A stretch of 12,683 bases of DNA, from NCBI GenBank assembly GCA_009777135.1, contig WRMM01000031.1:1-12683 (forward strand). Reading direction: 5' to 3'. The position numbers and the translations under genes are program-made. How positions within the stretch are numbered: position 1 is the first letter of the stretch; each line of letters begins with the position of its first letter. Shown one piece after another: positions 5,744 through 12,383 of this stretch. This DNA is from Candidatus Fibrimonadales bacterium. Lineage in GTDB: Bacteria; Fibrobacterota; Fibrobacteria; Fibrobacterales; Fibrobacteraceae. The notes beneath the pieces are model-generated. The model was not told where the DNA came from, searched no databases, and was given only the letters and a program-made list of their open reading frames with translations.

Positions 5744-7303
5744 ATGCTCATATCACTTTACGACACAACATTGCGAGACGGCAATCAAGCCAGAGGAATC
5801 AACTTTTCCTTGAACGACAAAATTAGAGTAGCTCATTTGCTGAATGAGTTTGGGGTTGATTATATTGAAGGCGGTTGGCCAAACAAAGGCAATCCTACCG
5901 ATGAGGAATTTTTCAGGCTTATTCGCAGTGAAAACATTTCAAATTCAAAGATAGCCGCATTTGGCAGCACTAGGCGGCCAAAAATCGCTCCTGAGCAAGA
6001 CTCTATTTTGCAGCACTTGGTTAAAAGCGAGGCTCCCGTAAAAACTATTTTCGGAAAATCTTGGGATATACATGTTACGGATGTTATTCGCACCGAGCTG
6101 GAAGAGAATTTGGATATGATAAGCTCTTCCGTGGAATTTTTGAAAAAACATTCGGAGCAGGTGATTTACGATGCGGAGCATTTTTTTGATGGCTACAAGG
6201 CAAATCCGGAATATGCGCTCAAAACCATAAAGAGGGCAGAGCTTGGCGGGGCGGAGTGCATTGTTTTGTGCGATACCAATGGCGGAACGCTTTCTTGGGA
6301 AGTTGAGAATATTGTTAAGGAAGTAATTAAAAATGTGAATTGCAAGGTTGGAATACATTGCCACAACGATGCAGGGCTTGCGGTTGCAAACTCGCTTTGC
6401 GCAGTGAATGCAGGCGCAATTCATGTGCAAGGCGTTATAAATGGCTATGGAGAACGTTGCGGAAACGCAAACTTGATAACCATCGCTGCAGACCTTTTTC
6501 TGAAAATGGGCTATGACTTAAAATGCAAAAACAATATGCAAAAGCTACGCTATTTCAGCCTTGCTGTGGACGAGGTTGCAAATGTGCCAAGCGATATCCG
6601 CGCTCCTTTTGTTGGCGAAACAGCCTTTGCGCACAAGGGCGGAGCGCATATAGACGGCGTGCTGAAAATTTCGCATAGCTTTGAGCATATAAATCCAGAA
6701 ATGGTTGGCAATTCAAGGGAATTTGTAACCAGCGACCAAGCAGGCGGAGCGCTTATTGTGGAAAAACTCTCTCGCATTTTGCCCGGCTTAGACAAAAAAT
6801 CAAAAGTGGTTGCAGAGCTTTTGGAGTGCGTTAAGCAAAAGGAGAATCAGGGTTTTGCATTTGATACCGCTGAGGGCAGTTTTGAAGTGCTTGCCAGGCG
6901 TTATCTTGGGCTTTATCAAGACAGGTTCAAAACGCTTGGCTATCGCGTTATAGAAGATATGGGAGAAGATGGCGTTCATGTTTCCGAGGCTTCTGTTAAG
7001 TTGCAAATCGGCGAAAAAATTGTCCATGAGGTTAGCGAGGGCGATGGTCCGGTTAACGCTTTGGACAATGCGCTTCGCAAGGCTTTGATTGAGCATTTTC
7101 CAAGCATTGCCGATGTGCGTTTGGGCGATTACAAAGTGCGGGTTTTAGGAAGCAAGGTTGGAACGGACGCTTCTGTGCGCGTGTGGATAACTTTTGGCGA
7201 TGGCAAAGAGAATTGGCATACCGCCGGGGTAAGCACCAACATTATTGAAGCCTCGTGGTTCGCGCTTTTAGACGGGATTCATTACAAGATAATTACATCC
7301 TGA
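5744..7303 (+). CDS. cimA: (R)-citramalate synthase CimA
   Basis: CimA condenses pyruvate with acetyl-CoA to (R)-citramalate, giving 2-oxobutanoate for isoleucine synthesis without threonine. The 519-residue length fits the long CimA type. The TIM-barrel catalytic domain opens with LYDTTLRDGNQARGINFS (catalytic R11 and D12) and then has YIEGGWPNKGNPTDEEFF. This spacing marks the citramalate-synthase branch rather than 2-isopropylmalate synthase LeuA. The metal ligands H205-x-H207 follow in GIHCHNDAGLAVANS, then GYGERCGNANL. Residues from about 370 form the LeuA-type regulatory dimer domain (GDGPVNALDNAL, TDASVRVWI, GVSTNIIEASW), so feedback control by isoleucine is likely. It stands alone rather than in an ilv operon, and its tail overlaps the convergent DUF362 gene by 11 bases. 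Confidence 0.94.
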   Translation: MLISLYDTTLRDGNQARGINFSLNDKIRVAHLLNEFGVDYIEGGWPNKGNPTDEEFFRLIRSENISNSKIAAFGSTRRPKIAPEQDSILQHLVKSEAPVKTIFGKSWDIHVTDVIRTELEENLDMISSSVEFLKKHSEQVIYDAEHFFDGYKANPEYALKTIKRAELGGAECIVLCDTNGGTLSWEVENIVKEVIKNVNCKVGIHCHNDAGLAVANSLCAVNAGAIHVQGVINGYGERCGNANLITIAADLFLKMGYDLKCKNNMQKLRYFSLAVDEVANVPSDIRAPFVGETAFAHKGGAHIDGVLKISHSFEHINPEMVGNSREFVTSDQAGGALIVEKLSRILPGLDKKSKVVAELLECVKQKENQGFAFDTAEGSFEVLARRYLGLYQDRFKTLGYRVIEDMGEDGVHVSEASVKLQIGEKIVHEVSEGDGPVNALDNALRKALIEHFPSIADVRLGDYKVRVLGSKVGTDASVRVWITFGDGKENWHTAGVSTNIIEASWFALLDGIHYKIITS

Positions 7304-8225
7304 GTCTTTTCACATTCAAGTTGTCAATATCCATTGTTCCAACTTTCAATGCTTGGCCATGTTCCAGATGTTTTACATGCTCCAAAGGCATTTCGCGGAT
7401 TTGATTGAAAAATTTTGCGGCAGCGGTGTCCACAGCCACCATGTCTTGCGATACGAACAAGGCTTTGGAAAGGACTACATCTTCTTCTGTTCTCCCTCTT
7501 GGCCCGTTTGTTTTGAGAACTCGGTAAGCATCAACCACATTCAGCACAGGTTTTTTGCTGAACGTGCATGAATCTGCAATGCACTGCTGCAAGCCAGAGC
7601 TGTGGAAAATTCTTCTGTCCCAAACAATTCCCATCAGATTTTTCATGGCAATGGTCAAGTTTGCTCCCGAATGATGCTTTAGCACGGGAACATTAATCCA
7701 TACATCGCAATCCAAAATTGCTTTGTGAACTTTTGCGTTTTTCAATATTTCGCCTTGCGGCAAGGAAACCTGGCTGTAATGGGTTTCTAAATTCCCTGGC
7801 AGCATTTTTGCTCCTGCGGATTTTGCCGCAGCTTCTATGCCGCTGTTTGCGTAGCATTTTCTCCATTCATCGCAGGTATTGTCAAAAACAACAACTTCTT
7901 TTGCTCCTGCCGCAACGCACTGGCGAACAATTTCTCCAACTAAGAGCGGATTGGTATTTGCCGCCAGCTCAGGCGCTTTATCCCACCCGATATTGGGCTT
8001 TACAACCACTTTCTGCCCTCGTTTTACAAACCTGCTCATTCCGCCCATTTCTGCAATGCCTTTTTGGAACATAGCGGCAGGCTCTCCGCCCATAACGGCT
8101 ATCAAGTCTGCATTTCCTGTTTGAGCATCTGTGGTTTGAGCAAAAACGCTCATTCCGCCTTTCATTTTAAGCGTAAAAGCGGTGCCTGCTATTGCAAGGT
8201 TCTTTAAGAAATTACGTCTGTCCAT
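7293..8225 (-). CDS. Tat-exported DUF362 protein
   Basis: A 310-residue protein starting with a twin-arginine signal (DRRNFLK, then a hydrophobic segment AIAGTAFTL), so it is probably exported folded to the periplasm. The rest matches DUF362 (COG2006): KVVVKPNIGWDKAPELAANTNP, AGAKEVVVFDNTCDE, VWINVPVLKHHSGANLTIAMKNLMGIVWDR, and a C-terminal ALFVSQDMVAVDTAAAKF. Some family members carry a ferredoxin-like CxxCxxC domain; this one does not, so it is the minimal single-domain form. Function is not known; a Tat signal suggests a cofactor or an oxidoreductase-related role, which is inference. It looks like a single-gene transcript: TATATT lies six bases before the ATG, and the 3' end converges on cimA with an 11-base overlap. 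Confidence 0.88.
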   Translation of the reverse strand: MDRRNFLKNLAIAGTAFTLKMKGGMSVFAQTTDAQTGNADLIAVMGGEPAAMFQKGIAEMGGMSRFVKRGQKVVVKPNIGWDKAPELAANTNPLLVGEIVRQCVAAGAKEVVVFDNTCDEWRKCYANSGIEAAAKSAGAKMLPGNLETHYSQVSLPQGEILKNAKVHKAILDCDVWINVPVLKHHSGANLTIAMKNLMGIVWDRRIFHSSGLQQCIADSCTFSKKPVLNVVDAYRVLKTNGPRGRTEEDVVLSKALFVSQDMVAVDTAAAKFFNQIREMPLEHVKHLEHGQALKVGTMDIDNLNVKRLRM

Positions 8226-8231
8226 ATTGGT

Positions 8232-8237
8232 AATATA
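8232..8237 (-). promoter_or_regulatory. TATATT box before the DUF362 gene
   Basis: On the minus strand TATATT is followed by ACCAAT and the ATG. Read as a -10 element it would start transcription at or next to the A of the ATG, giving a leaderless mRNA. No good -35 box is present and no Shine-Dalgarno sequence fits in the gap. Confidence 0.35.
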
Positions 8238-8265
8238 GTAAAGTAAACGCTGATTTACTTTGCTG

Positions 8266-8293
8266 GGGAGTGGCTAGCAGGGAGTGGGGAGTG
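8266..8293 (-). repeat. CACTCCC heptanucleotide repeat at the aspartoacylase stop
   Basis: Four heptamers in strict 7-base register: on the minus strand CACTCCC, CACTCCC, TGCTAGC, CACTCCC. The third, degenerate unit contains the TAG stop codon of the gene. The repeat encodes the last residues (LPTPC) and runs past the stop into the intergenic gap. Short tandem heptamers of this kind are known in several bacterial groups, including cyanobacteria. Confidence 0.8.
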
Positions 8294-9134
8294 GAACGGT
8301 ACTGCACAAAAGTTCAGTCAAATTCATGGCAATGCCCTTTTCGTAATAAGCAGCCTCATTTATAAAAGCAGGATAGCAAGTCTCGCCTTCCCAAAAAATT
8401 TCTTTGCCGTCAAAACCCAAAAACACAGGCATTCCTGCCCTAAGCTCGCAATAATCCCTGCCCTGCAAAGCTGGATGGATCATAGCGGTGATATTGCCAT
8501 CGCTGTCCCTTGGATAATCTATGCTGCGCGTTTCTGTGAATATTTCAATCTCGCCGTCTGCTTTTGGCAAATTGCCTTTGTTCCATGCCTCTGCAAGCTC
8601 AAGAAAACGAAAAACAATTCGCTCCACTTTGAACAACAGCTTTGCGTCAAGGGTTCCGTGCGGCTGAGGACCAGCCTCTATGCAAACATCCCTTTTCGCT
8701 ATGGAACCTAGATACGGCGTTTCGTCTCTCTTTTCGGGCTGCATATAGATACGCACATCTTCAAATTCTTTTGCTATTATTGCAGAAATAGCTAGCGATA
8801 CAGGCTCTCTGGAATTCAAAATCAGCGTTACCCCCATATTTGCGGTGGTGTTGTGAAGATCCAAAATCAAATCAGGCGCATTTTCGGTTCCTTTGCCGCC
8901 GAATATTGCGTTTATCTCTTTCGCTCTTAAATGTTCAACTCTCAATTCTTCACTCTCAACTCTCAACTGGGATAAAGCGAAGCATCTGTTCAAATCCGTG
9001 TCTATGTATCTGCGGCATGCGGCTATGGCTGACGGGTTTGCCAAGAACCAGTTGTGTTTTTTTGCCAAATAAATACCCGTTAACTCATTGCCATGAGTTC
9101 CGCCGCAAATTACTATTTTGTTCATAGGCTTCAT
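8274..9134 (-). CDS. Aspartoacylase / succinylglutamate desuccinylase-family amidohydrolase
   Basis: A 286-residue zinc carboxypeptidase-like enzyme of the AspA/AstE family, which hydrolyses N-acyl-amino acids such as N-acetylaspartate. Zinc ligands are visible: H14 and E17 in GGTHGNE and H94 in DLHNTT. DLNR (47-50) supplies substrate-binding residues, and IEAGPQPHG contains the probable catalytic glutamate. The C-terminal domain (HPALQGRDYCELRAGMPVF ... FINEAAYYEKGIAMNLT) is very close to the aspartoacylase pattern, which I prefer over AstE. The actual acyl substrate is not shown by sequence. A heptanucleotide repeat encodes residues 56-67 in the loop between DLNRCF and RAKEIN, and another covers the C-terminus and stop. 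The start may be M1 (9134) or M4 (9125); a TATATT box six bases before 9134 favours M1. Confidence 0.87.
   Translation of the reverse strand: MKPMNKIVICGGTHGNELTGIYLAKKHNWFLANPSAIAACRRYIDTDLNRCFALSQLRVESEELRVEHLRAKEINAIFGGKGTENAPDLILDLHNTTANMGVTLILNSREPVSLAISAIIAKEFEDVRIYMQPEKRDETPYLGSIAKRDVCIEAGPQPHGTLDAKLLFKVERIVFRFLELAEAWNKGNLPKADGEIEIFTETRSIDYPRDSDGNITAMIHPALQGRDYCELRAGMPVFLGFDGKEIFWEGETCYPAFINEAAYYEKGIAMNLTELLCSTVPLPTPC
8934..8968 (-). repeat. AGTTGAG heptanucleotide repeat within the aspartoacylase gene
   Basis: Five degenerate heptamers in exact register on the minus strand: AGTTGAG, AGTTGAG, AGTGAAG, AATTGAG, AGTTGAA. It is translated as QLRVESEELRVE, which has the seven-residue period expected of a 7-base repeat read in three phases (LRVESEE, LRVEHLR). 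It lies between two conserved motifs of the enzyme without breaking the frame. Confidence 0.85.
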
Positions 9135-9139
9135 CTACC

Positions 9140-9145
9140 TAATAT
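9140..9145 (+). promoter_or_regulatory. Possible rluA promoter element
   Basis: TAATAT on the plus strand ends five bases before the rluA ATG at 9151; TTGTTC at 9118-9123 could be a weak -35 with a 16-base spacer. It overlaps the -10 box of the divergent aspartoacylase gene. No Shine-Dalgarno sequence precedes rluA. Confidence 0.25.
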
Positions 9146-9170
9146 AAAAAATGCTGTCTCTTACTATCAA
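9141..9170 (-). promoter_or_regulatory. Aspartoacylase promoter, probably leaderless
   Basis: On the minus strand TTGATA (9170-9165, five of six bases as in TTGACA) is followed after 18 bases by TATATT (9146-9141, five of six as in TATAAT), then AGGTAG and the ATG at 9134. The -35 box lies within the first codons of divergent rluA. Transcription from this -10 would start at about the ATG itself. AGG before the ATG is too close for a normal Shine-Dalgarno interaction. Confidence 0.5.
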
Positions 9171-10056
9171 CAAGCACAACGCTGGGCAAAGGCTGGATCG
9201 TTTTTTGCGAAAGGCTTTTCCTGCTGTGCCGCTTTCTATGATTTTTGCCGTTATACGCAAAAAAAAAGTGCGGGTGAATGGGGCAGTGGGCAAGGCTGCT
9301 CAAATGCTTTGCGAAAATGATGCGCTCCGGATATATGAGAATTTGCCGCAAGAACCGCCAAAAAATGTGAAAAAATCGTTTTGCGATGTGGATGAAAAAT
9401 TGGATTTTGTTTTTCAAAACTCCGATTTTGCAGTGCTGAACAAACCGTGCGGAATGGCTAGCCAGTCTGGCAGCGGGATTAGCGAAGAAGAATCTTTGGC
9501 TGGGATTTTGGATATTTGGGCCAAAGGCATGGATTTGGATTTTAAACCAGCTCTTGTTCATCGCTTGGACAAAGAAACCTCGGGCTTGATTATAGCTGCC
9601 CTTTCAGGGCAGGCTTTGCGCGAATTTGGAAGAATGCTCAGAGAGCGAGAAATTAAAAAAGAATATTTGGCGTTGGCAAAGGGCGTTATGCCGCAAAAGA
9701 GCGGGAAAATAAGCATGCCTTTGCCGGGCGATGAGAAAACTTCTGAGAGCGTTTGGAAGACAGAAAAGAGTTTTGGAGAATGCAGTTTAGTCAGAGTGGG
9801 TTTGAAAACTGGGCGCAAGCATCAGATAAGAATTCATTTTGCACAAATAGGGCACCCGCTTTTGGGAGATTCAAGGCATGGGGATTTTGCGCTGAATAAA
9901 AGATTTAAAAAGGAGTTTGGGCTTTCAAGGCTGTTTTTGCATTCTGCGTTTTTGGAATTTAATTGGCAAGGAAAAAAAATAAAGCTGGAATCAAATTTGC
10001 CGGAGGAATTAGAGAAATGCTGTTCTCTCTTGAACAATGCAATTTTCGCAATTTAA
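9151..10056 (+). CDS. RluA-family 23S rRNA pseudouridine synthase
   Basis: A 301-residue enzyme that isomerises specific uridines in RNA to pseudouridine. An N-terminal S4 RNA-binding domain spans about residues 10-60 (RLDRFLRKAFP ... VRVNGAVGKAAQML), a domain order typical of the RluC/RluD type. The catalytic domain has VLNKPCGMASQSG, then HRLDKETSGL with catalytic D140, and later GRKHQIRIHFAQIGHPLLGDSRHG. The class is certain; whether its targets are those of RluC (955, 2504, 2580) or RluD (1911, 1915, 1917) cannot be decided here, so I give no symbol. It starts 16 bases from the divergent aspartoacylase gene and overlaps recF by 40 bases, which suggests co-transcription with recF. Confidence 0.92.
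   Translation: MLSLTINKHNAGQRLDRFLRKAFPAVPLSMIFAVIRKKKVRVNGAVGKAAQMLCENDALRIYENLPQEPPKNVKKSFCDVDEKLDFVFQNSDFAVLNKPCGMASQSGSGISEEESLAGILDIWAKGMDLDFKPALVHRLDKETSGLIIAALSGQALREFGRMLREREIKKEYLALAKGVMPQKSGKISMPLPGDEKTSESVWKTEKSFGECSLVRVGLKTGRKHQIRIHFAQIGHPLLGDSRHGDFALNKRFKKEFGLSRLFLHSAFLEFNWQGKKIKLESNLPEELEKCCSLLNNAIFAI
10002..10007 (+). promoter_or_regulatory. Shine-Dalgarno sequence of recF
   Basis: GGAGGA lies nine bases before the ATG at 10017, inside the end of rluA. It decides the recF start over the upstream in-frame ATG at 9963, which would add 18 lysine-rich residues with no RecF pattern. Confidence 0.65.
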
Positions 10057-11075
10057 AAGAATTTTCTCTTGAATTTTCCAGCGGGATAACCATAGTCAGC
10101 GGGAAAAACGGGCAGGGAAAGAGCAATTTGCTAGAAGCAATTCATATTATTTGCCAAGGTTTTTCTTTTAGAACCAAAACTTTGCAAGAAGCTATAAACT
10201 GGAATGCGGATAGTTTTGTTTTGAGAGCAAAGACAGGAAAGAATGAGGCAGCAATTCAAGCGGATAGCTCTGGGGTTAAGGGCAAATTGAACGGCAAGGA
10301 ATTTCGCAGAGCAAGCACGTTGTTTGGCTCGGCGCCTCTTGTTTTTATTTCGCCGGAAGATATACGGCTTGCAAAAGGCGCGCCAGAAGATAAGAGGAGC
10401 TTTTTGGACGAGCTTTTGTGTTTCAGCAAAAAAAGCAATTTGGATTTGCTGCGAAGATACCGCAGAGTTTTGCAGCAAAGAAATCGCTGGCTAAAAGATA
10501 GTTTGGAGGGCGATGCTTCTGGCGGAGAGTATTTGTTTGAGGCTTTGACGGAGCAGTTGGCTGTTCTTGCGGAGTCGGTTTGGGAAGAGAGAAAAAATAT
10601 CTGCGAAATTTTAGAGCCGCATATAAATGATTTTTACCAAACGCTGTGCAGCAAATCAGAAGAAATAAAATTTTCCTATACAAGGGCTTTGAGCAAAGAA
10701 GATTTTTTGAAGGTTTTGAGAGAAAAATTCAATGCGGAACGCGCCTCTGGAACAACGCTCGCTGGCCCGCACAGAGATGATATTGAGCTTTTGATTCAAG
10801 GTTACCCAATGCGGGATTTTGGTTCGCAGGGGCAATGCCGCTCAATAGCATTGGCAATGAAATTTTCCGCCGCAGAAATAATAGAAAAGCACTCTGGCGA
10901 AAAGCCCATTTTGCTTTTAGACGATATTTTTGCCGAGCTTGACCATTCAAGAAGAGAAGCTGTTGCAAAAATTGTAAAACAAAAAGAATGCCAAGTATTT
11001 GCCGCCACGCCAAGCAGGGAAGATTTGCCGTTTGAGGGCGATGCGTGTTTGCGGACGGATGCAATTTTTATATGA
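10017..11075 (+). CDS. recF: DNA replication and repair protein RecF
   Basis: RecF is an SMC-like ATPase that with RecO and RecR loads RecA at single-strand gaps. At 352 residues it is of normal length. It has a Walker A G29-K-N-G-Q-G-K35-S36 preceded by the characteristic FRNLKEFSLEFSSGITIVSG, a GPHRDDIELLIQG segment, the ABC signature S270-Q-G-Q in FGSQGQCRSIALAMK, and a Walker B LLLLDDIFAELD with D302-D303. A D-loop-like region AELDHSRREAV follows. The usual dnaA-dnaN-recF context is absent: here recF overlaps an rluA-type gene, so it has left the origin operon. It is followed by a 214-base gap and then the toxin-antitoxin genes. Confidence 0.95.
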   Translation: MLFSLEQCNFRNLKEFSLEFSSGITIVSGKNGQGKSNLLEAIHIICQGFSFRTKTLQEAINWNADSFVLRAKTGKNEAAIQADSSGVKGKLNGKEFRRASTLFGSAPLVFISPEDIRLAKGAPEDKRSFLDELLCFSKKSNLDLLRRYRRVLQQRNRWLKDSLEGDASGGEYLFEALTEQLAVLAESVWEERKNICEILEPHINDFYQTLCSKSEEIKFSYTRALSKEDFLKVLREKFNAERASGTTLAGPHRDDIELLIQGYPMRDFGSQGQCRSIALAMKFSAAEIIEKHSGEKPILLLDDIFAELDHSRREAVAKIVKQKECQVFAATPSREDLPFEGDACLRTDAIFI

Positions 11076-11079
11076 TTAA

Positions 11080-11208
11080 ACATTCTTGGCATGTATCTGC
11101 CGTCCATTCGCCGAATACCACTACCAAGCGCAGATAGAACAAGAGCAACGGCAAAAAACAGGGCAGGGGCAGCCAGCGCAATTGCCGGAACATCTGGAAT
11201 ATTTTTAG
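11080..11208 (+). pseudogene. Possible gene remnant
   Basis: After the recF stop, frame 1 is open for 42 codons (TFLACICRPFAEYHYQAQ, then a Gln-rich stretch ending QLPEHLEYF) to a TAG at 11206-11208. There is no ATG start in it. The same frame continues after the stop into the brnT frame. The composition (YHYQAQIEQEQRQ, PEHLEYF) looks more like coding than random sequence, so it could be the tail of a lost gene. No family is recognisable and chance is a real alternative. Confidence 0.2.
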
Positions 11209-11276
11209 ATTGAGGCGCATTCCGGCTTGGAGCTTCCTATACAGACTCGCAACACGTTTTGCAACACAAATTTTTC

Positions 11277-11282
11277 TATATT
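11277..11282 (+). promoter_or_regulatory. TATATT box before the BrnT-like toxin gene
   Basis: TATATT ends seven bases before the ATG at 11290, as in three other transcription-leading genes of this window. No -35 box is obvious and there is no Shine-Dalgarno sequence, again suggesting a leaderless or very short-leader mRNA. Confidence 0.3.
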
Positions 11283-11289
11283 CTCAAGT

Positions 11290-11550
11290 ATGAGTCCAAA
11301 GTTTACCGACCACGGCAAAAAACAAGCTATAAAACGAGGCGTAACGCCTGAGCAGATAGATGAATTGCTTGCCGATGGAAAAACCCTTGTAATAGCCTGC
11401 GCTCGCGATGAACTTGTTTCGCTGGCTTTGGGTCTTATAGACGGGAAACTTTGGAATGTTGTTTTCAATCACGAAACCGGCAATGTGGTAACCGTGCGCC
11501 GGGCAAAGAAAAAAGAGCGGAGGATATATGAGCAGCAGAAAGACAATTGA
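11290..11550 (+). CDS. BrnT-like toxin of a type II toxin-antitoxin pair
   Basis: An 86-residue protein resembling BrnT, an RelE-fold ribonuclease toxin. The N-terminal part FTDHGKKQAIKRGVTPEQIDELL parallels the BrnT segment around KHGVSFEEA, and the C-terminal strand and helix, VVTVRRAKKKERRIYEQQ, closely follow the BrnT ending (RIISARKATKKERRxYE). The N-terminal half also resembles DUF4258 proteins, which have the same 'H-x-x-x-R-x-x-x-R-G-[IV]-x-x-x-x-[IV]' pattern, so this is a diverged member. I chose ATG 11290 because the residues encoded upstream have no family pattern. The gene overlaps the downstream antitoxin by 23 bases in the toxin-first order typical of brnTA. Confidence 0.7.
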   Translation: MSPKFTDHGKKQAIKRGVTPEQIDELLADGKTLVIACARDELVSLALGLIDGKLWNVVFNHETGNVVTVRRAKKKERRIYEQQKDN

Positions 11551-11821
11551 CCCGGAATACTACGAAACACACGATTTCGGGGATGAATTTGCGGAAGCGG
11601 CAAAAAAAGATGCTTTGTTGCGGCCCCGTAGCGGCAAAAACGCTATAGAGATAGCCAGAGAACGCTATCTTGCCCAAAAGAAAAGCGAAACCGTTTCCAT
11701 GCGGCTTCCCAAGCCTCTTATCGTGACCATAAAGCGGCAGGCGAAGCAAGCCTCCATCCCATGGACTTCCTACATGCGAGAAGTGCTGGAAGCAGGCGTT
11801 AACCGCATGGCAAGGGCTTAG
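11528..11821 (+). CDS. BrnA-like antitoxin with ribbon-helix-helix domain
   Basis: A 97-residue protein whose C-terminal half (about 53-95) reads ETVSMRLPKPLIVTIKRQAK, then a short loop, then WTSYMREVLEAGVNRMA: a strand followed by two helices, as in CopG/BrnA ribbon-helix-helix DNA-binding antitoxins. The acidic N-terminal half (DPEYYETHDFGDEFAEAA) is probably disordered until it wraps the toxin. It starts within the toxin gene behind a strong Shine-Dalgarno sequence (CGGAGG, 11518-11523), which should give more antitoxin than toxin. Such proteins repress their own promoter; an operator would be expected around 11250-11290, but I could not define one. Confidence 0.75.
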   Translation: MSSRKTIDPEYYETHDFGDEFAEAAKKDALLRPRSGKNAIEIARERYLAQKKSETVSMRLPKPLIVTIKRQAKQASIPWTSYMREVLEAGVNRMARA

Positions 11822-11870
11822 CGTAGAGAGAGTTGCACACCAAGTAGATGTCAATGCAAACAAGCCGTTT

Positions 11871-11916
11871 AAAATTCAAAGGATTGAATTTCTTGAATAG
11901 CAATGGATTTTTGAAA
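11871..11916 (+). repeat. Direct repeat, copy 1 (downstream of the PIN toxin gene)
   Basis: A 46-base sequence repeated at 12637-12682 with one substitution (G at 11881, A at 12647). It contains a perfect 8-base inverted pair, AAATTCAA (11872-11879) and TTGAATTT (11884-11891), around a four-base loop. It ends eight bases from the stop of the PIN gene. Confidence 0.92.
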
Positions 11917-11924
11917 TCGCTTTA

Positions 11925-12383
11925 TTAAAAGATTCGCAGGTATTTTATGATAAATCGTTTAATCCGCCATAATAAGCTTTTATACTTAACCATAAACTTA
12001 GAATAAGAAATGATTTTCGTTTGATTATGCAGCTTTAAAATTAAAAGATCTTTATCGCCTGTAAGCAAAAAATCAGCATTAACAACATCAGCCAAAACAA
12101 GTAAATATATATCTTTCGGATCTCTTACAGCGTATCCAGAAACATTTTTAATTTCAGCTTTAATACAATGCGTTCTAATCAAATTTACCACGGCAGAAAT
12201 ATGCCGTTCTTCTATGCCATGCTTTTTTATTTTTGGTTTATTGCTAACCCTAACAAATTCTTCAATAATCTCATCGCAATAAAATATCGAAAAGTATCTA
12301 TCAAGACACAAATGCTTTAAGCCGTTTAATTTTTCGCTAATAAGATAAGAAATCCATAAATTAGTATCAATAATTACTTTCAC
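11925..12383 (-). CDS. PIN-domain toxin (COG1569-type)
   Basis: A 152-residue PIN-domain ribonuclease toxin. It begins MKVIIDTNLWISYLIS, with the first metal-binding aspartate D6 and the N9 region; the middle has FYCDEIIEEF; the third acidic cluster is RDPKDIYLLVLADVVNADFLLTGDKDLL. All key acidic residues are present, so it is probably active. I use the GTG at 12383 as start because it gives the family's usual beginning and has GGAAAAG at a workable distance. A TTG at 12389 is also possible but sits too near that site. It overlaps the upstream small gene by 17 bases, typical of an antitoxin-toxin pair. The gene looks richer in A+T than recF or brnTA, suggesting separate acquisition. Confidence 0.85.
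   Translation of the reverse strand: MKVIIDTNLWISYLISEKLNGLKHLCLDRYFSIFYCDEIIEEFVRVSNKPKIKKHGIEERHISAVVNLIRTHCIKAEIKNVSGYAVRDPKDIYLLVLADVVNADFLLTGDKDLLILKLHNQTKIISYSKFMVKYKSLLWRIKRFIIKYLRIF

Noticed and set aside
5945..6430. A 161-codon open frame on the minus strand
   Set aside because: It is antisense to cimA, whose conserved motifs cover this whole stretch; Cys- and His-rich shadow composition.
8934..8968. A frameshift in the aspartoacylase gene at the heptamer repeat
   Set aside because: 35 bases is not a multiple of three, but the motifs on both sides are in one frame and the loop length is normal for the family, so the gene is intact.
9139..9561. A 140-codon open frame on the minus strand
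   Set aside because: It lies opposite the start of the rluA-type gene, whose S4 domain is clear. The minus-strand translation has no recognisable pattern and its composition is that of a shadow frame.
10017..11075. recF as a sign of the replication origin
   Set aside because: dnaA, dnaN and gyrB are not adjacent, and there is no cluster of DnaA boxes or A+T-rich unwinding region here.
11054..11105. GGACGG and CCGTCC after recF as a terminator stem
   Set aside because: Only six base pairs with a loop of about 40 bases and no following T run; too weak to call.
11227..11289. An N-terminal extension of the BrnT-like protein by 21 residues
   Set aside because: The extension shows no family pattern, and the TATATT box falls just before the ATG at 11290.
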